From an uncultured Pseudomonas sp. (GTDB lineage: Bacteria > Pseudomonadota > Gammaproteobacteria > Pseudomonadales > Pseudomonadaceae): DNA of 64,000 nucleotides. Positions within the stretch are counted from its first letter, which is position 1. Each line of letters begins with the position of its first letter. The stretch covers positions 234,271-298,270 of the forward strand of contig NZ_CAJYDW010000018.1 of NCBI RefSeq assembly GCF_913774235.1. Direction: 5' to 3'. The notes below the pieces were generated by a model. The model did no database searches, was not told the origin of the DNA, and worked only from the letters and a program-made list of their open reading frames with translations. The position numbers were made by a program, and so were the translations under genes. This document shows positions 18,402-25,243 of the stretch, in pieces.

Positions 18402-19253
18402 ATGTCCAGCATGAAGAAGATTCTGGGCGGCCTGCTGCTCGGTGGTGCCCTGGCGGCGCCCGCCTGGGCTACCAGCGAGGCGCAGCAGCGCCAGGTAACC
18501 CAGGGCGACGTGACCATCGCCTACTCCGTGCGCGGCGCCGGGCCGCTGATCCTGTTGCTCGCCTCGACCGGCCGCGCCAGCGCGGAACTGGCGCCAGTGG
18601 CCGACCGCCTGGCGGCGCGCGGCTATCGCGTCGCCCTGCCCGAACCACGCGGCATCGGCGGCTCTATCGGGCCCTTGCACGAGGTGTCCTTCCATGACTT
18701 CGCCGCTGACTTCCAGCGGGTCGTTCGCGCCGAGGGCGGACCGGCCATCATCGCCGGGCACGCCTATGGCCAATGGATCGCCAAGACCCTGGCTGCGGAC
18801 TATCCCGCCGATGTCCGCGGCATCGTGCTGCTCGCCGGCGGCGCTCGACAATGGCCCCGGGCGCTGTCCGATGCCGTCACCGCCCTCAACGATCCCGCCT
18901 CCTCGCGCGATACCCGTCTGGCTGCCCTACGGCTGGCCTTCTTCGCACCCGGCAACGATCCGACCCCCTGGCTTGGCGGCTGGCATCCGGAGGTGATGAA
19001 CAGTCAGCGCCAGGCGCGCGAGCGTACCCCGCGGGCGAGCTACTGGAGCGGCGGGACGGCGCCCATCCTGGACTTGCAGGCGGAGGCCGATCCCTTTCGG
19101 CCGGCAGCCTCGCGGCAGGAGACCCAGGCGGAGTTCGGCGAGCGGGTCACCGTGACCGTCATTCCAGGGGCCAGCCATGCGCTGCCCGCGGAGAAGCCCC
19201 GGGAAACCGCCGATGCCATCGCCGACTGGGCAGCGACCTTGCCGCACCCCTGA
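18402..19253 (+). CDS. Secreted alpha/beta-hydrolase-fold protein lacking the nucleophile serine
   Basis: A 283-residue protein with an N-terminal signal sequence (MKKILGGLLLGGALAAPAWA) and an alpha/beta-hydrolase fold: GPLILLLASTGRASAEL as the oxyanion-side strand, then FQRVVRAEGGPAIIAGHAYGQWIAKTLA as the nucleophile elbow. C-terminal GASHALPAEKP carries the expected His. The elbow reads G-H-A-Y-G, so the usual Ser is Ala121 and simple esterase chemistry is doubtful. It lies 67 bp after the porin with a clear AAGGA site and is probably cotranscribed. It may bind rather than hydrolyse the substrate, or use another nucleophile. Confidence 0.8.
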   Translation: MSSMKKILGGLLLGGALAAPAWATSEAQQRQVTQGDVTIAYSVRGAGPLILLLASTGRASAELAPVADRLAARGYRVALPEPRGIGGSIGPLHEVSFHDFAADFQRVVRAEGGPAIIAGHAYGQWIAKTLAADYPADVRGIVLLAGGARQWPRALSDAVTALNDPASSRDTRLAALRLAFFAPGNDPTPWLGGWHPEVMNSQRQARERTPRASYWSGGTAPILDLQAEADPFRPAASRQETQAEFGERVTVTVIPGASHALPAEKPRETADAIADWAATLPHP

Positions 19254-19256
19254 GGG

Positions 19257-19337
19257 CCTGTTCAAAATCTCGCGAGCTAGAGCCAAACAAGGCGTTTTGA
19301 ACGCAGTTTGGCCGACGCGCAGCAGATTATGAACAGG
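19257..19337. repeat. 81-bp MITE-like element with terminal inverted repeats
   Basis: CCTGTTCAAAATCT (19257-19270) and AGATTATGAACAGG (19324-19337) are inverted repeats with 13 of 14 positions paired, enclosing 53 bases and no coding potential. The size and termini suggest a miniature inverted-repeat element or a species-specific intergenic repeat. No transposase is nearby and no convincing target duplication was seen. Confidence 0.45.
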
Positions 19338-19345
19338 TTCTGAGA

Positions 19346-19365
19346 GCCGGCCAGGTCAGGCCGGC
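19346..19365. terminator. Bidirectional hairpin between convergent operons
   Basis: GCCGGCC-AGGTCA-GGCCGGC forms a 7-bp GC stem between the alpha/beta-hydrolase gene and the convergent enoyl-CoA hydratase gene. No T-run follows, so termination efficiency is uncertain. Confidence 0.5.
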
Positions 19366-19376
19366 CCCGTCCGGGT

Positions 19377-20141
19377 TCAGCGTCCGACGAAGACCGGAGC
19401 GCGCTTTTCCACGACCGCCCGCGTCGCTTCGCGTGCGTCTTCGGTCGCCATCAACCGAGTGCTGTAGCCTTGCTCAATGCGGTAGCCCTCCTCCACCGGC
19501 AAGTCCTCGATCTCGTTGAGCGAGGCCTTGCCCAGGCGTAGGCCGAGCGGACTCTTGCTGGCGATCAGGCGGGCGAGTTCTTCCGCGCGCGCGCGCAGTG
19601 CCTCCGGCGCCACGACCTCCTCCACCAGGCCAATCCGCAGGGCTTCGGCAGCCCCTATGGGTTGGCCGGTGAAGAACAGCTTGCGCAGATTGCCCTGGCC
19701 GATCAGCCGCCCCAGGTGCGCGCCACCGCCACACCGGCCGACGTTGATCTCCGGCATGCTGAAGCTCGCCCTGGTCGAGGCCAGGCGGATGTCGCAGACC
19801 GTGGCCAGCACCGTACCGGCGCCCAGGGCGGGCCCATTGACCGCGGCGATCACCGGGATCGGACAGCGTCTGACCGAGGCGAAGCACTGGCGTACGACCG
19901 CGGCGCGCGCCGGATCGTCTTCTACCTTGGCGGCGAGGAATTCGTGCAGATCCAGTCCTGCGCAAAAGGCCCGCTCGCCCGCGGCGGTGAATACCGCACA
20001 GTTCACCGCGGGATTCTCCCCGAGTGCGTCGAACAGCTCGCCGATGGCCTGATAGTGCGCCAGGGTAATGGCGTTGACGGGCGGCCGATCCAGGGTCACC
20101 CAGGCGACGCCGTTATCGATCTCGAGTGTGAGGTTCTGCAT
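19377..20141 (-). CDS. Enoyl-CoA hydratase/isomerase family protein
   Basis: Crotonase-fold enzyme (254 residues) acting on an acyl-CoA. Motifs are TLDRPPVNAI near residue 18, AGERAFCAGLDLHEF near 60 (first oxyanion-hole strand), IPVIAAVNGPALGAGTVLATVCDIRLAS near 100 (second oxyanion strand) and PEINVGRCGGGAHLGRLIG. The position usually holding the first hydratase Glu does not stand out, so isomerase or another crotonase activity is possible. The ATG at 20141 is chosen over a TTG six bases earlier because AGGAGC is then eight bases upstream. It follows the amidohydrolase stop by two bases and ends the long minus-strand operon. Confidence 0.85.
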   Translation of the reverse strand: MQNLTLEIDNGVAWVTLDRPPVNAITLAHYQAIGELFDALGENPAVNCAVFTAAGERAFCAGLDLHEFLAAKVEDDPARAAVVRQCFASVRRCPIPVIAAVNGPALGAGTVLATVCDIRLASTRASFSMPEINVGRCGGGAHLGRLIGQGNLRKLFFTGQPIGAAEALRIGLVEEVVAPEALRARAEELARLIASKSPLGLRLGKASLNEIEDLPVEEGYRIEQGYSTRLMATEDAREATRAVVEKRAPVFVGR

Positions 20142-20143
20142 GG

Positions 20144-21028
20144 TCAAAGCTCCTGTGGCGGAAAATCGAAGAGATGCGCGGGGTTGTCGACGAGGATCTG
20201 CCGGGCCACGGCCGGGTCATCGACCCAGCCCAGGAAGACGTCCAGCAATTCGCCGACATCCGGAGAGGCTTCGGCCATGCGCACGAAGGGCCAATCCGAT
20301 CCCCACAACAGCCGCTCCGGGCGACGCGCCACCAGGGCGCGGTGGAAGGGCTCGACCTCGGTATAGGCCGGGGCCTGCCGTGACACCCGGCAAAGCGACA
20401 GCTTGACCCAGACATCCTCGTGCTCCAGCAGGGCGAGGAAGGCCTGGAAAGCGGGCGCCTGGACACCAGCGGCCGTGTCGAACTGCCCCATGTGATCGAA
20501 GACGACCGGCACCCCCAGCGGGACGATTTGCGCATGGAGCGCCGGGCAATCCGCCGCCTTCGCCCAGATGTGCGCGTGCCAACCGCGCTCGCGCAGCCGC
20601 GGCGCCAGCTGGCGCAGACTGTCCACGCCGATGCTGCCCTTGTACGGCTGGCCGGTGCTCGGATCGCGCATCTCGATGAAACGCAGACCCCTTACGCCCG
20701 CCTCGTGCAGGGCGTCCAGGTCGGCGTCGGTGATGTCCGGCGTGGCGACGGCGATACCACGGACGCGCTCGCCGAGCGTCGCGAGCGCCTTGACCAGCGC
20801 CCGGGTATCGGTGCCATAGGGGGCCGGCTGGATGAGTACGCCGCGGCTTAGCCCGACGGCGTCCAGCATCTGCCGATACACCGCGGGCGGAGCCAGGGGA
20901 ATGGCGTAGGTGGCCGGCCCGGTGGGATAGCTGTCGAGGGGCCCGAACACATGGGTATGCACATCGCAGGCACCCGGCGGTACCGTGCGGGCCGTGGGGC
21001 GTGGCAGACGCGGCGCTATGGTATCCAT
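20144..21028 (-). CDS. Metal-dependent amidohydrolase, LigI/2-pyrone-4,6-dicarboxylate lactonase-like
   Basis: A 294-residue TIM-barrel hydrolase. CDVHTHVFGP near residue 22 gives the first His-x-His, GLRFIEMRD and HAHIWAKAADCPALHAQI lie mid-protein, PVVFDHMGQFD carries a further His, and LLWGSDWPFVRM carries the terminal Asp. This arrangement is that of the group containing 2-pyrone-4,6-dicarboxylate lactonase, 4-sulfomuconolactone hydrolase and galactarolactone isomerase, which act on lactones of dicarboxylic acids. Its ATG overlaps the upstream stop (TGATG), indicating translational coupling. In context it probably opens a lactone that is then CoA-activated. Confidence 0.82.
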   Translation of the reverse strand: MDTIAPRLPRPTARTVPPGACDVHTHVFGPLDSYPTGPATYAIPLAPPAVYRQMLDAVGLSRGVLIQPAPYGTDTRALVKALATLGERVRGIAVATPDITDADLDALHEAGVRGLRFIEMRDPSTGQPYKGSIGVDSLRQLAPRLRERGWHAHIWAKAADCPALHAQIVPLGVPVVFDHMGQFDTAAGVQAPAFQAFLALLEHEDVWVKLSLCRVSRQAPAYTEVEPFHRALVARRPERLLWGSDWPFVRMAEASPDVGELLDVFLGWVDDPAVARQILVDNPAHLFDFPPQEL

Positions 21029-21669
21029 CAGCGCTCCCCCTGGGCGTGCGGGTGACGGGCGACGAGCCGTCCTGGCGAAAGCTCTCCCAGCCGTGGCAGG
21101 CCGGCGTCCGCCGGCGTGGATACCGCGAGCGGCGCTTCGATGCCCTCCGGCAAGGGGATCCGATGCACATTGAGCGTCATGGCCACCAGGGTGTAGTAGC
21201 CGATGACCGACGAGAGCTCGACGATGCCGACGGTCCCCCAGCGCTGGTGCAGGCGCTCGTACAGCGCCTCTTCCACGTCGCCGTGGCCCTGCAGCTGTCG
21301 GGCGAACGCATAGACGTCCGCTTCGTCGAGGTCGGCGAACGCGGGCGCCGCCCCGTTGGCGATGGCCTGGACGATGGCTGCGTCCAGCCCGGCGGCGGCC
21401 GCGTCGCCGGCATGGATATGCCATTCGAGCTGGCTGTTCCAGCGGCGCGCGGTCACCAGGATGGCCAGCTCGGTCAGCCGCTTGGGCAGTACGCAGTCGT
21501 AGCGCAGCACCTCACCCAGGCGCTGCCAGCGGTCAGCCAGCACCGGGTTGTGCATGGCGGCGCGCAGCGGCCCCACCAGTCGCCCGCGGGGACCGCGAAT
21601 CACGGCGTTGTAGACCTCGGCCTGGGCGGTGGTCATGTGCTGCGGATCGAACAACGGAATTCGGGCCAT
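21028..21669 (-). CDS. Carboxymuconolactone decarboxylase-like (AhpD-fold) protein
   Basis: A 213-residue all-helical AhpD/CMD-fold protein. The region PKRLTELAILVTARRWNSQLEWHIHAGDAAAAGL (residues about 62-95) is the CMD signature. There is no Cys-x-x-Cys, so it is not an AhpD-type peroxidase. A second helical segment, GTVGIVELSSVIGYYTLVAMTLNVHRIPLPEG, is typical of stand-alone family members in catabolic clusters. It lies four bases downstream of the CaiB gene and overlaps the amidohydrolase start. It may act as a decarboxylase or isomerase on a lactone, but no activity can be assigned. Confidence 0.8.
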   Translation of the reverse strand: MARIPLFDPQHMTTAQAEVYNAVIRGPRGRLVGPLRAAMHNPVLADRWQRLGEVLRYDCVLPKRLTELAILVTARRWNSQLEWHIHAGDAAAAGLDAAIVQAIANGAAPAFADLDEADVYAFARQLQGHGDVEEALYERLHQRWGTVGIVELSSVIGYYTLVAMTLNVHRIPLPEGIEAPLAVSTPADAGLPRLGELSPGRLVARHPHAQGER

Positions 21670-21672
21670 CTT

Positions 21673-22884
21673 TCACTCCTGGGTGACGGCGGTGGCGCGG
21701 GACGTCGCGATGCCCAGCTCCCGGAAGACTTCCTCCGTGTGCTGACCGAGCAGCGGCGGCGCACGATCGAAGACCAGCGGTGCATTGCGCAGGCGGATCG
21801 GGCTGACCACCTGGGGCACGCTACCCGCCAGGGGATGCTCCAGCTCGCGCAGCATGGCGCGGGCCTTGACCTGCTCGTCGGCGAAGACCATGGGCACGGT
21901 GTTGATCGGCCCGCACGGCACCTGTTCCTGCTCCAGCGCGGAGAGCCAGGTCTGCATCGGCTGTTCCACGAGACGAGCTGCGATCAGTTCCAGCAAGACC
22001 GGCAGGTTGTTCACCCGCGCCTGGTTGGTGGCGTAGCGTTCATCGTCCGCTAGCTCCGGCCGGCCGATGACCCCGCAGAAGCGGCGGAACTGGCCGTCGT
22101 TGCCCACCGCCAGGACGATATGGCCGTCGGCGCACTTGAAGACGTCCTGCGGCTGGATGTTCGGATGCCGGTTGCCGGCTCGCTGGGGCACCTTGCCGGA
22201 CACCAGGAAGTTCATCGCCTGGTTGGCCAGCACGGCGGTCTGCACATCGAGCATGGCCAGGTCGATGTACTCGCCCTCCCCGGTCCGTTCGCGATGCGCC
22301 AGGGCCGCCAAGACCGCGACGCTGGCGTACATGCCGGTCATGATGTCGACGATGGGAATGCCGACCTTCTGCGGACCGCCACCCGGCAGGTCGTCGCGTT
22401 CGCCGGTCACGCTCATCAGCCCGCCCATGGCCTGGATCATGAAGTCGTAGGCGGCGTGATCGCGCTTGGGGCCGGTCTGGCCGAAGCCGGTGATGGAGCA
22501 ATAGATGAGATCGGGTTTGACCGCCAGCAGATCGTCGTAGCCCAGGCCATAGCGACTCAGGGTGCCGGCCTTGAAGTTTTCCAGGACGATGTCCGACTGC
22601 GCCGCCAGTTCCCGGACGATGGCCTGTCCGGCCGGATCGGCCAGGTCGATGGTCACCGAGCGCTTGCCGCGGTTGACCGCCAGGTAGTAGCCCGCCTCGC
22701 GGGTCGCCGTGCCTTCGCGATCCTTGAGGAAGGGTGGGCCCCAGGTGCGGGTGTCGTCACCCACCGCGGGGCGTTCGACCTTGATGACGTCGGCGCCGAG
22801 ATCGGCGAGCACCTGCCCGGCCCAGGGGCCGGCCATGATGCGGCTGAGATCGAGGACGCGTACATGGGAAAGAGGTCCAGCCAT
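21673..22884 (-). CDS. CaiB/BaiF-family (class III) CoA-transferase
   Basis: Moves CoA from a donor acyl-CoA such as succinyl-CoA to a carboxylate without ATP. The 403-residue protein opens MAGPLSHVRVLDLSRIMAGPWAGQVLADLGADVIKVERP and has GDDTRTWGPPF near 42, NRGKRSVTIDLADP near 71 and NFKAGTLSRYGLGYDDL near 103. The expected nucleophilic Asp is D147 in AYDFMIQAMGG. The start at 22884 is fixed by the canonical N-terminus. In the cluster it is the only obvious activating enzyme, so it probably generates the CoA thioester used by the hydratases, dehydrogenase and thiolase. Confidence 0.9.
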   Translation of the reverse strand: MAGPLSHVRVLDLSRIMAGPWAGQVLADLGADVIKVERPAVGDDTRTWGPPFLKDREGTATREAGYYLAVNRGKRSVTIDLADPAGQAIVRELAAQSDIVLENFKAGTLSRYGLGYDDLLAVKPDLIYCSITGFGQTGPKRDHAAYDFMIQAMGGLMSVTGERDDLPGGGPQKVGIPIVDIMTGMYASVAVLAALAHRERTGEGEYIDLAMLDVQTAVLANQAMNFLVSGKVPQRAGNRHPNIQPQDVFKCADGHIVLAVGNDGQFRRFCGVIGRPELADDERYATNQARVNNLPVLLELIAARLVEQPMQTWLSALEQEQVPCGPINTVPMVFADEQVKARAMLRELEHPLAGSVPQVVSPIRLRNAPLVFDRAPPLLGQHTEEVFRELGIATSRATAVTQE

Positions 22885-22904
22885 GGGATTGACTCCGTGA
22901 GCGT

Positions 22905-23576
22905 TCAGGTGGGTGCCTGGTCGTCGCGAATCTGGGTCGCGATGACAGACGGGCGCTGTTGAAAGGTCGCGTACCACTGCGCCAGGCGCGGGTAGCGGGC
23001 TCGCCAGTCGAGAAAGGACCAACGGAAGTCGAGCTGGCCGAGGGCACAGCCGATGGCGATGTGGCCCAAGCCGAAGGGCGTCGCTGCCAGGCGCTCGGCC
23101 TGGGCCTCCAGCGCCGCCAGGATGCGTTGCGTCTTCAGGGCGAAGGTCGCGAGATAGGGGTCCTCGGCCTGGTCATAGGCCAGTCCCCGGTCCAGATACC
23201 AGTTGCGCCAGAGCAGCAGCAGATCGAGAAAGCCGTCGCCGAGCGCCTGCCAGGTGAGCGCCTGGAAGTAGGCGTCCCGCTCCCGGGGCAGCAAGCGTTC
23301 GCCGTCGTGCAGACCGTCGAGGTACTCGCAGATGACCCGCGAATCGAACAAGGCGGTGCCATCGGGCAGCAGCAACGTAGGGATCTTGTTGAGGGGGTTG
23401 TCCTGCATGACCGTTTCGTTGGGCTGGCTCATGCCGACCACGCTGCGCAGGCAATCCACCTCGGCGAGCAGCCCGGTTTCGTGCAGGACGATCATCACCT
23501 TGCGGACAAAGGGCGAGCGTGGGGACCAGTGCAGGACCAGGCGAGCCTCAAGGGGTACGGAAGAGGTAAAGGACAC
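22905..23576 (-). CDS. Glutathione S-transferase family protein (first of two)
   Basis: A 223-residue GST with an N-terminal thioredoxin-like domain (VLHWSPRSPFVRKVMIVLHETG, then NPLNKIPTLLLPDGTALFDSRVICEYLD carrying the cis-Pro and the glutathione-binding Asp-Ser) and a helical C-terminal domain. It reads from a GTG at 23576; there is no good ribosome site and the candidate operator lies immediately upstream. GSTs in catabolic operons often act as maleylpyruvate- or maleylacetoacetate-type isomerases rather than detoxifiers. It is related to the next GST (shared LHWSP-SPFVRKVM and GHIAIGCALG), which points to an old duplication. Confidence 0.85.
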   Translation of the reverse strand: MSFTSSVPLEARLVLHWSPRSPFVRKVMIVLHETGLLAEVDCLRSVVGMSQPNETVMQDNPLNKIPTLLLPDGTALFDSRVICEYLDGLHDGERLLPRERDAYFQALTWQALGDGFLDLLLLWRNWYLDRGLAYDQAEDPYLATFALKTQRILAALEAQAERLAATPFGLGHIAIGCALGQLDFRWSFLDWRARYPRLAQWYATFQQRPSVIATQIRDDQAPT

Positions 23577-23597
23577 TTTTAAGCCTATCAGCTAACT

Positions 23598-23607
23598 TTA
23601 TGACCTT
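23598..23607. promoter_or_regulatory. Candidate GntR half-site upstream of the first GST gene
   Basis: TTATGACCTT (reverse complement AAGGTCATAA) sits 21 bases upstream of the GTG start of the gene at 22905-23576, in the 93-bp gap between the two GST genes. It shares AGGTCAT with the sites at 16942-16983 and 25164-25188. Confidence 0.45.
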
Positions 23608-23669
23608 TTCAGTATAGACACACCCCTGAGCCCCTTGTCATCCCCCGTGCGTGGTTTTTCTCGCCCGCG

Positions 23670-24293
23670 TCAGGCGCTGGGTGGCGCGGTCGCGTGGCTG
23701 GCGGGCCGCGACTCGAAAGCCGCGTGCCATTGCGCCAGTCCTGGCCAGTCGGCTTGCCAGTTCAGGTCGGCGAATCGCACCGCCAGGTAGCCCAGGGCGC
23801 AGCCGATGGCGATATGACCGATGCCGAAGGCGGCGCCATCCAGGGCCTCGAGCTCTCGTTCGAGCAGCGCGAGACTGGCCTCCACCTTGAGCGCCGAGGC
23901 GCGCAGCATCGCCTCCTGCCGTTGCTCCGGCGGGCGGTCGCGCTCATGACGCCAGAGGATCAGGGTGTCGCAGAGGCCATCACCGAGCGCCTGCCAGCGC
24001 AGTGCCTGCCACCGCGCCGGACCGGCGGCCGGATACAGGGTGGCGTCCGAGACCAGGCTGTCGAGGTACTCGCAGATCACCACCGAATCGTACAGCGCCG
24101 TGCCATCGGCCAATTCCAGGGTGGGAATACGGATCAGCGGATTGAGCGCCATCAGCGCCAGATTCGGCTCCTGCCGTGCGACCCTGGTGCGCACGCAGCT
24201 CACGCGCGGCGTGAGCCCCAGCTCGTGCACCAGGCACATGACCTTGCGCACGAAGGGCGACAGTGGCGACCAATGCAGGACGAGGTCGCTCAT
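23670..24293 (-). CDS. Glutathione S-transferase family protein (second of two)
   Basis: A 207-residue GST: LVLHWSPLSPFVRKVMCLVHELGL is the N-terminal thioredoxin-like start, NPLIRIPTLELADGTALYDSVVICEYLD the glutathione-binding segment, and GIGHIAIGCALGYLAVRFADLNW the C-terminal helical signature. Its ATG overlaps the stop of the GntR gene (TGATG), so regulator and enzyme are translated together. It is clearly homologous to the neighbouring GST but divergent. It may be an isomerase acting on an unsaturated diacid intermediate, or may protect against an electrophilic one. Confidence 0.86.
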   Translation of the reverse strand: MSDLVLHWSPLSPFVRKVMCLVHELGLTPRVSCVRTRVARQEPNLALMALNPLIRIPTLELADGTALYDSVVICEYLDSLVSDATLYPAAGPARWQALRWQALGDGLCDTLILWRHERDRPPEQRQEAMLRASALKVEASLALLERELEALDGAAFGIGHIAIGCALGYLAVRFADLNWQADWPGLAQWHAAFESRPASHATAPPSA

Positions 24294-25051
24294 CAGATTT
24301 TCACCTTCACATCCAGGCGCACCACGTCGCCGCGATAGACGCCGTCACCGACGAACACCAGCCGCCCCTCGTCGTCGATGGCGCTGCGGTAACAGTAGGC
24401 GACCGGCGCATTGAGCGGGATATCCAGCGCCTCGGCGGTGGCGAGATCGGCGGTGCCGACGGTGATGGTCTGGTGCACCTCGGTCAGGGTGAGTCCTGGT
24501 AGGTCCTTGAGAATCCGCAAGGTGGTATGGGTTGCGAGGATGTCCTCGGGAATCTGCGCAGCCAGGCGCGCGTCGATGTAGGCGTCACCCACGTAATAGG
24601 GGCGTCCGTTGCGCAGGTGCCGCCGGCGCCAGCGCCGATATTGGGCCACCCGCTCGCCGATCTCGTGCTGGACGTTGATCGGCTGGGCCTCGACGTCGAA
24701 GGACAGGACCTCGATAGAGGCGCCGGAGGGTGACAGCAGCAGACCGGACCAGTCGGTCGGGACTTCGCACCAGAGCTGGTCCTGGGGCTGCTGGATGACG
24801 AAGGTACCCTTGGCCCGGTAGCGCCGGATGAGTCCGTCGTCTTCGAGCAGCCCCAGCGCCTGGCGGACGGTCGCCCGCGCCACGCAGCACTCGCTGGCCA
24901 GCTCGTCCACCGTCGGGATCTGCTCCCCTACCGGCCACAGCCCCTGCTCGATCCGGCGCCGGAACAAGGTCGCCAACTGGATGTAGCGCGCCACGCCACT
25001 CTTGCTGAAATCCACACCTGGCCGACCGGCCAGCAACTCTGTCTCTGTCAT
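24293..25051 (-). CDS. GntR-family regulator with UTRA ligand domain (HutC subfamily)
   Basis: A 252-residue repressor-type regulator. The winged helix-turn-helix occupies about residues 20-85 (IEQGLWPVGEQIPTVDELASECCVARATVRQALGLLEDDGLIRRYRAKGTFV). The UTRA effector domain (about 100-240) shows HEIGERVAQYRRWRRRHLRNGRPYYVGDAYID and the closing motif VAYCYRSAIDDEGRLVFVGDGVYRGD. The start at 25051 is preferred because a longer frame would run through the operator. It is divergent from the 3-hydroxyacyl-CoA dehydrogenase operon. Three AGGTCAT-containing control regions in the cluster make it the likely master switch. The ligand is unknown. Confidence 0.9.
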   Translation of the reverse strand: MTETELLAGRPGVDFSKSGVARYIQLATLFRRRIEQGLWPVGEQIPTVDELASECCVARATVRQALGLLEDDGLIRRYRAKGTFVIQQPQDQLWCEVPTDWSGLLLSPSGASIEVLSFDVEAQPINVQHEIGERVAQYRRWRRRHLRNGRPYYVGDAYIDARLAAQIPEDILATHTTLRILKDLPGLTLTEVHQTITVGTADLATAEALDIPLNAPVAYCYRSAIDDEGRLVFVGDGVYRGDVVRLDVKVKI

Positions 25052-25163
25052 GGTCTCTCGCGCGCTAGACGCGTCCGTGGTTGTAGCTGATGGACCAGAG
25101 TATTGCATAAAGCCTAATGATTGCTTAATTGACCTTAGGGACAGGCCAGTACGGATATAAACC

Positions 25164-25188
25164 ATAAGGTCATGTTATTGACTTTTTA
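25164..25188. promoter_or_regulatory. Candidate GntR operator in the gntR-hydroxyacyl-CoA dehydrogenase spacer
   Basis: The segment contains AAGGTCAT (25166-25173) followed by ATTGACTTTTTAA, both words shared with the perfect inverted repeat at 16942-16983. GTCA-TGTTAT-TGAC is itself a small palindrome. It lies about 55-80 bases upstream of the dehydrogenase ATG, where a repressor could control both divergent promoters. Confidence 0.55.
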
Positions 25189-25243
25189 AAGCGTAACCCC
25201 CTAGAGTGCGGCTCTCTTCCTTTCCCACAGAGGCGCACCCGTC

